Below, piece by piece: positions 60,801 through 64,000 of a DNA stretch of 64,000 nt. Position numbers and translations under genes: made by a program. Source of the DNA: an uncultured Bacillota bacterium (GTDB lineage: Bacteria; Bacillota; Clostridia; Christensenellales; UBA1242); assembly GCA_900551705.1 (NCBI GenBank), contig URWY01000001.1, positions 62,001-126,000 of the forward strand, written 5' to 3'. Under the pieces are notes generated by a model, which did no database searches, had not been told where the DNA came from, and was given only the letters and a program-made list of their open reading frames with translations. The stretch's first letter is position 1. Every line of letters begins with the position of its first letter.

Positions 60801-63800
60801 TTTCTCAACTGTTTCAATTGAAATAGATGTCATAAAAGACGAAAAGTCATTGCTTGACAAAAAAGTGACAAAAACCTTCTATGTTGAGCAATTGCCAGGT
60901 GTTAAAGTTGAAGTTGATGGCGTTAAGAGTGGAAACACAGCGGACGACCCTTTAAGAGTTGCACTTGGACTTGACTACGACATGAAATTGATAGTAAAAG
61001 GCTACTCAGACGGCGTTTTAACATTTGACCAAGCATCAAGCACTTATAGCGATGGCGAATTAAGGTTTGTTTTATCAGATGCTAAATTGGCAACCATTGT
61101 TAAAAATTCAGGTGGAACATATTCGCTGAAAATTAACAAAAACGCAACTGGAAGACTTGTTATAACAACCTATGGTGAGCAACTCACAACGACAGGTGTA
61201 AAAAAGAGCGATGAATCTTCATTGTATATTGACATTGTTGAGTTTGTTATAAAACAATCTATAAATGGTGGAATTATTAAAGAAATTGACAACGGCGTTA
61301 TATATTCCGCAGTTGGAAATACATATACTTTTGAAGCAACATTGAATGACCAAATTTTGATTTATGACAAGACAAACGCACAAATTATTGAAAAAGTTCA
61401 ACAATTTATTAAAGATTTATCAAGTTATTCAATAAATGGACATTCATGGTTTGTTAAAGATGTAAATCAAGTGTATTATGGTTGGTCACAAATTACGCAA
61501 GATAGTTTTGGTAGATATGCAGAATTATCAAACAACGCTTATGAAGTAAGAGTTGAAAATAACAAAGTAAAAATTGTTTTCAAGAAAGTTCAAAGCGAAA
61601 GCAATCCAACACTTCTCTTTAAGTTTGAAAGAAGTTATTACTATGATAATGGTGAACCAAGAGTTGGTAGACCTGCAAGTGGACAATACTTCACACTTAT
61701 GGAAGAATTTGTGTTTGATATTGCAGAAAAAACGAATATAAGAAATCCATATCCAATTTATTCTGTAAAAGAGTTTTTGAATATGCGTGAAGGCAATTAT
61801 TATATTTTGATGAATGATATTGAATTGCCAAAAGATTTCACTCCAATAACAACAAATATCGGCGGTTTTGATGGAAATAACTATAACATCAAAATGACAG
61901 CGGGTGCGTTGGAATATAACAACACAGGCAACAATCAACAATTTAATTTTGGACTTTTTGAAACAATTTCAGAAGGTGCGCTTATTGCAAATGTTAGATT
62001 GTATATTGAAGGCGAAATAACTATTGATTTAACAAGCTATCCTTCAATAAATTTTGGACTTATTGCAGCGAATAACTATGGAACAATAACAAACTGCGCG
62101 GTTGTTGGTTCAACTTATGCGCATATTATCATCAATGTAAAAGACACAGTTAACAGTTCAGACGAACCAAGCCACATTGTAGCAGGATTTGTTGCAACAA
62201 ACGGCTCAACTGGCACGATTTCAAATTCACGAGTTGAAGTTTCGATTACTTCAAAAGGAAATATTGCAGGATTTGTATATTCTAACTCAGGCACAATAGC
62301 ATCATCGTATGTTTATGGTTCGATTATTAACAACACTGTTTCCACAACATCAAAAACTGCGGGCTTCGTTGGAATAAACGAATACGGCGGATTAATATTT
62401 ACAAGTTATATTGCTGGCGACTATGTCGATAATCATCAATTCTCAACAAGCACAAGCAAAGTTGTTTATACAGCACATAGAGTTGGTGCATTCGTATACA
62501 CTAACAGTGGCAAAATTTCAAATTGTTATGCAAATATTCCAGTAAGTTCGGCAGCGAGCCGTGCAAGCGGATTTGCGTATATCAACGAAAAAAGCGGAGA
62601 AATTGAGTATGGTTATTCGTCATGTTTAATGGCAAGTAACAGAAACTCACACACATCGTTTATTGGAAGGTCAGCGGAAGCGTTGCTTAATCGCGGAACA
62701 ATCACAGAGTGTTTTGCTCTTGAAGATGCGGTGTTAAACATTGCTATTAAGGGAAATACAAATGAAGTTCAAGTTGAGTTTGCTAACTCCAAACTTGGTT
62801 CAAACGACAACATTTCTGGTCTAACAATTTTAAGGGCAACATTTAAAGAAATCTATGATGATAATAATGATCAAAATCAATATTATTATTACAATGATAA
62901 TGGAACAAAACAAAAAATTTGCCAAATAGGACAGACTCCAAGGATTTATAACAATTCAGACTTTGTTGTATGGTCAAACGAAAAACTTGCAGATCCTAAA
63001 ACATTTGCAAAGTTTGCGTTATCTAATGACAGCACAAATACAAACGGCGTTTGGTTCTTTGCAAAAGCATCAACTGAACAATCGTATGTAAATGACGGCA
63101 AATATTTGGTGTTAAAAACAGGTCGTCCAGAACTTGTTTCTCCAAATTTGATAGTGAGTGGACATCAAACATTCTCACATACTTCGCTTGACGAAACAAC
63201 TGGCGAAACAATTTATCACTATATCAGTGCAGAAAATTTGGGCGGATTACATAATCCATACATCATTTCATCGGTTGACGACTTAGAATTGATTGCAGAG
63301 AACAAAAATAACTTAATTGGCGAAGATAAATATTACAGACTTGTAAATGATATTATTTATGAAACAGGAACTATTTCAAGTAAATTATATAAATATTATT
63401 TCTTAGGGAATTTGGAAGGCAATAGTTTCACAATCGGCAATTATGTTATTGACTCTTCGGAAAATATGGAATTTGCAGGTTTCTTTGCAGGAATTGGAAG
63501 CAGATTTAAACAAATGGGCTCAATTAAGAATGTCAACTTTGCACCAAGATATATCAACTTGCCAAACACGAACTCAGTTGGCGCAATTGCCGGAGTAATC
63601 TTTGGCGCAAACATCATAAATGTCAACATTGACGGCTTTACTTATGATAATGAAGGAATTGTCATTCTTGGTAAAAACGCAGTTGGCGGTGTTGCAGGTG
63701 TTGCACTTGGAAATTATTTGTTAAACAATATTAAGTCTAATATTTCAGTCAATGCCACATATAGAGCAAAATTAAGCGCACACGATGTTCAAATCTTTGA

Positions 63801-64000
63801 CGAATTTAACCTTAATTCAATTTCACATGCTGGATTAATTGTTGGTGCAGTCGGTGGCTACGGAAAAGCAAATTACATTCAAACAAGCGGCGATAATGTT
63901 GCAATAGGTGAAAGTGTTGGTATGCTTTTCGGAAGTATTGGAAAGAATGTTGAAGCGACAGATCTTGTAGTTAAACAAAGTTCAAAACAATCAATCAAAG
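54868..64000 (+). CDS. Second giant surface lipoprotein with Big-like and GLUG beta-helix modules, 3' truncated by window edge
   Basis: The frame is open from the ATG at 54868 to the end of the window (over 3040 residues), so its stop lies to the right. GGGAGA lies upstream. The N-terminus MKIKRFIVLILAMIIGIIPI followed by VFAGCGG is a lipoprotein signal with lipobox VFAGC. Big/Ig-like stretches follow to about residue 980. Beta-helix modules begin near 57800 (EEYPFQIMSEKDLRIMIE), 61745 (NPYPIYSVKEFLNMREGNYY) and 63250 (NPYIISSVDDLELIAENKNN), with GLUG arrays such as VGGLVGENSLNITNC and VGGIVGQFADG. It is a diverged tandem paralogue of the first giant gene, 39 bases downstream with no terminator between. 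Confidence 0.9.
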   Translation, partial: MKIKRFIVLILAMIIGIIPIVFAGCGGVDTNNLSITMITKEDSVEGDFKVINLSVDDEEQISRELTFQIVNWQDGMSAGVTFSTDSNAVEISDRQYLSGGRVKIKITAKSGGSAIITATTQQYSKQTSILVRISEKISDFNLKNNIETIYFEKGSELKLNAENLFNFYPSSTTQRELKAYNGENLITNENGEHILSGLEEDTTITFVSENLDGISRNVYVKVIEKLENDDILLEKLMLSNKNESFYTQINSGDTLQILKNNNAKTIENFDVAYNERQIKLTINCNQTDLKVKAVVYTKDGNNWVKNDLLVANIVQNGTLTNGKYEHIFKFEYAGFNQMKVVFTYQIGEYTYSTNSELYFDCVEAPINLAINKDISTNQEITIYDPTEGYIGKNLTFAVYPQNCIDYNINLLLNANADSILKVLNSKGINKAREDASEFNYKSKISLSNNESIRISAINAVDFKSVDVVAEIRYTFENVTYVINYTIKVNIKRSPTAMVITDDKFADGELAGTVTEYTKYIFDLNSGKILDENGNLIDNFGKNTLKLYVYAELDGILESGHDFVIVNNLGIVNVENTENNEILITAKSVGTGSFFVVLDNGMRKYFSIEVIESLSKLELSFPTPTQNSNIYLNKKSSESGYLFEIIALTGAKIPPIVVKNGNLISYDFAGEGFNYTNGYIIGQEDTDGFVECSFTATHYYLDSNNEKQVRTTTYKFKIMFYSRITNFSVTTNKGSTNFDLYNLANVGYYSEKLATAIITINIGPDELRTSLLKNIKWQTNVGWDSDPDIDGDIVKYSNKVFTFTFNTATGTGTIICNVAKMYENENGELVPTDYFDENGNFRLGKVVLTATIEREQGGQELDNLTKSVQFDILNKTPVEEIVASVNSINIDRFKGVMSIFTTVYPVSASNKELRAIFIPNDLSYANAIQFKWVGDKLEVTLDTKYQSGQGIIRLIAIDSYSTSETFTTYLDIPLVICDGSEEYPFQIMSEKDLRIMIETNFEKNYNIIGTIDISKFVDNQNEGWKYSQYILKGKIKGINNACFTGIEISSKSTSNSYGLFAGIDANASIENVKFEGKIDLDLSSEDALEEYQEINIGLVAGYNKGILKNIYVLMNTSSLRANYGYKINLGCVVGTNENEIIIDSNANYNRLVNFEKDTSFTIIDCSPDNDATHTLFVGGVAGKNTWIITSSIQSNTMLVYINFVLKYEWTGTGAGKSHRLGDHEAIGGVAGLSEYPETTTTILGISGMTVEGKIVAGKMANNKFIGHFNNVGGLVGENSLNITNCVSQVVVKGRENVGGGVGFNNGGSLSEIKIQALEKGDLTLVVGNNNVGGIVGQFADGSIEKSTFITYISKPFDATNYLGDIVVYNTAISSQGVHTGRIVGLLNNNIRNINYVVAIANLKADCEINLPINVVSTENIVIYGKNNILNITSDANFINDNFLMNLVNEQSSGLDLSGISNLNNFIEKIIEYENWAKTNNKEILTSFIVLPPTRIDQNLTEEGKKQQLATKTGDELIFYLKLHQKSDGSLEGFSSLNKNKNEYEIETYITVKANSNTNLVFTSSDESVLLIEDGKFKVLRTGLVKVTVTSEFNTSLSKHFYVYVVRYVDDFTSFRKPDRESSELTSGTYEVLNKGTSYMMYFKYLNKYNVKDYYESQEILVAIRVDGRIIFATGETDSVTGLRFTRISNEAYQLTATKLQSEFKEISFIYYFETKIGDDIYNRIAEIEGVEYINFKYKVINETTKISVSDPDIEVMPFYQPQVDVELVSENENEKITILSYLVSKDGTLSAALNFNYKVWVNNQLQNSNAFEINARNYKTFRIQFYLEENAREIKSDLTFKVVIRTSNNLETSVLVNFKPQKPNDITVDLYPEKSNMNDEVVSIPNDEMFSYIASNKIVPGTNSLLEFIIFPAYSNYDYILIKNFASNEYKLVFELYDRATNKAVLGSQDVDGGIKVLKSAIKNGCFGIRIFLDSRITDFSTVSIEIDVIKDEKSLLDKKVTKTFYVEQLPGVKVEVDGVKSGNTADDPLRVALGLDYDMKLIVKGYSDGVLTFDQASSTYSDGELRFVLSDAKLATIVKNSGGTYSLKINKNATGRLVITTYGEQLTTTGVKKSDESSLYIDIVEFVIKQSINGGIIKEIDNGVIYSAVGNTYTFEATLNDQILIYDKTNAQIIEKVQQFIKDLSSYSINGHSWFVKDVNQVYYGWSQITQDSFGRYAELSNNAYEVRVENNKVKIVFKKVQSESNPTLLFKFERSYYYDNGEPRVGRPASGQYFTLMEEFVFDIAEKTNIRNPYPIYSVKEFLNMREGNYYILMNDIELPKDFTPITTNIGGFDGNNYNIKMTAGALEYNNTGNNQQFNFGLFETISEGALIANVRLYIEGEITIDLTSYPSINFGLIAANNYGTITNCAVVGSTYAHIIINVKDTVNSSDEPSHIVAGFVATNGSTGTISNSRVEVSITSKGNIAGFVYSNSGTIASSYVYGSIINNTVSTTSKTAGFVGINEYGGLIFTSYIAGDYVDNHQFSTSTSKVVYTAHRVGAFVYTNSGKISNCYANIPVSSAASRASGFAYINEKSGEIEYGYSSCLMASNRNSHTSFIGRSAEALLNRGTITECFALEDAVLNIAIKGNTNEVQVEFANSKLGSNDNISGLTILRATFKEIYDDNNDQNQYYYYNDNGTKQKICQIGQTPRIYNNSDFVVWSNEKLADPKTFAKFALSNDSTNTNGVWFFAKASTEQSYVNDGKYLVLKTGRPELVSPNLIVSGHQTFSHTSLDETTGETIYHYISAENLGGLHNPYIISSVDDLELIAENKNNLIGEDKYYRLVNDIIYETGTISSKLYKYYFLGNLEGNSFTIGNYVIDSSENMEFAGFFAGIGSRFKQMGSIKNVNFAPRYINLPNTNSVGAIAGVIFGANIINVNIDGFTYDNEGIVILGKNAVGGVAGVALGNYLLNNIKSNISVNATYRAKLSAHDVQIFDEFNLNSISHAGLIVGAVGGYGKANYIQTSGDNVAIGESVGMLFGSIGKNVEATDLVVKQSSKQSIK

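Overview
The window is AT-rich, gene-dense bacterial DNA that reads like an endospore-forming, low-GC member of the Bacillota (class Clostridia or a near relative). The reasons are a full Spo0A, a SipL-like SPOCS/LysM protein, YabP-YabQ-DivIC, GerW (YtfJ) with a DUF2953 partner, an L27 with the Firmicutes N-terminal extension next to its protease Prp, strong SD sequences and many U-tailed terminators. TGA is a stop (for example at 6374-6376 and 24299-24301), so the code is the standard one and not the Mycoplasma code. I cannot name the genus; a small-genome uncultivated gut clostridial lineage is only a guess. No insertion sequence, CRISPR array or rRNA was seen, and no stretch over 300 bases lacks a gene or RNA.

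Layout. 1-5400: the end of an ABC permease, a large membrane/coiled protein, a lone tuf, and an unknown gene. 5583-9800: tRNA-Val, a lytic transglycosylase, small unknowns, plsX, then an L21-Prp-L27-L28 ribosomal operon behind an L21-type leader. 9872-12855: a sporulation/cell-wall operon (DUF2953, gerW, D-Ala-D-Ala carboxypeptidase, rluB). 12888-19819: a SIMPL protein, an unknown gene, spo0A facing tilS, a PolC-like exonuclease without polymerase, and a sipL-like gene on the minus strand. 20010-25548: a secreted protein, yabP-yabQ-divIC, an archaeal-type valS and cca. 25623-34460, all minus strand: a GIY-YIG protein, a gyrB-GNAT-MazG-gyrA-lipoprotein cluster, a small membrane protein and a TtcA-like thiolase.

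34687-64000, nearly half of the window, is two tandem genes for giant lipoproteins. The first has 6713 residues. The second runs off the right edge after more than 3040 residues. Both carry an N-terminal lipid anchor, Ig-like/Big-type stretches and repeated GLUG-type beta-helix modules. The first ends in Listeria-Bacteroides (InlB B / Flg_new) repeats and has aromatic-rich segments inserted in its beta-helices. No terminator separates them, so they probably form one surface-adhesin operon.

The points most worth a second look are the giant lipoprotein pair and its inserted WTGN segments, the PolC N-terminus/exonuclease stand-alone protein, the archaeal-type ValRS, the perfect 0A box between spo0A and tilS, the sigma-E-like promoter before the sipL-like gene, and the two foreign-looking genes wedged between gyrB and gyrA.
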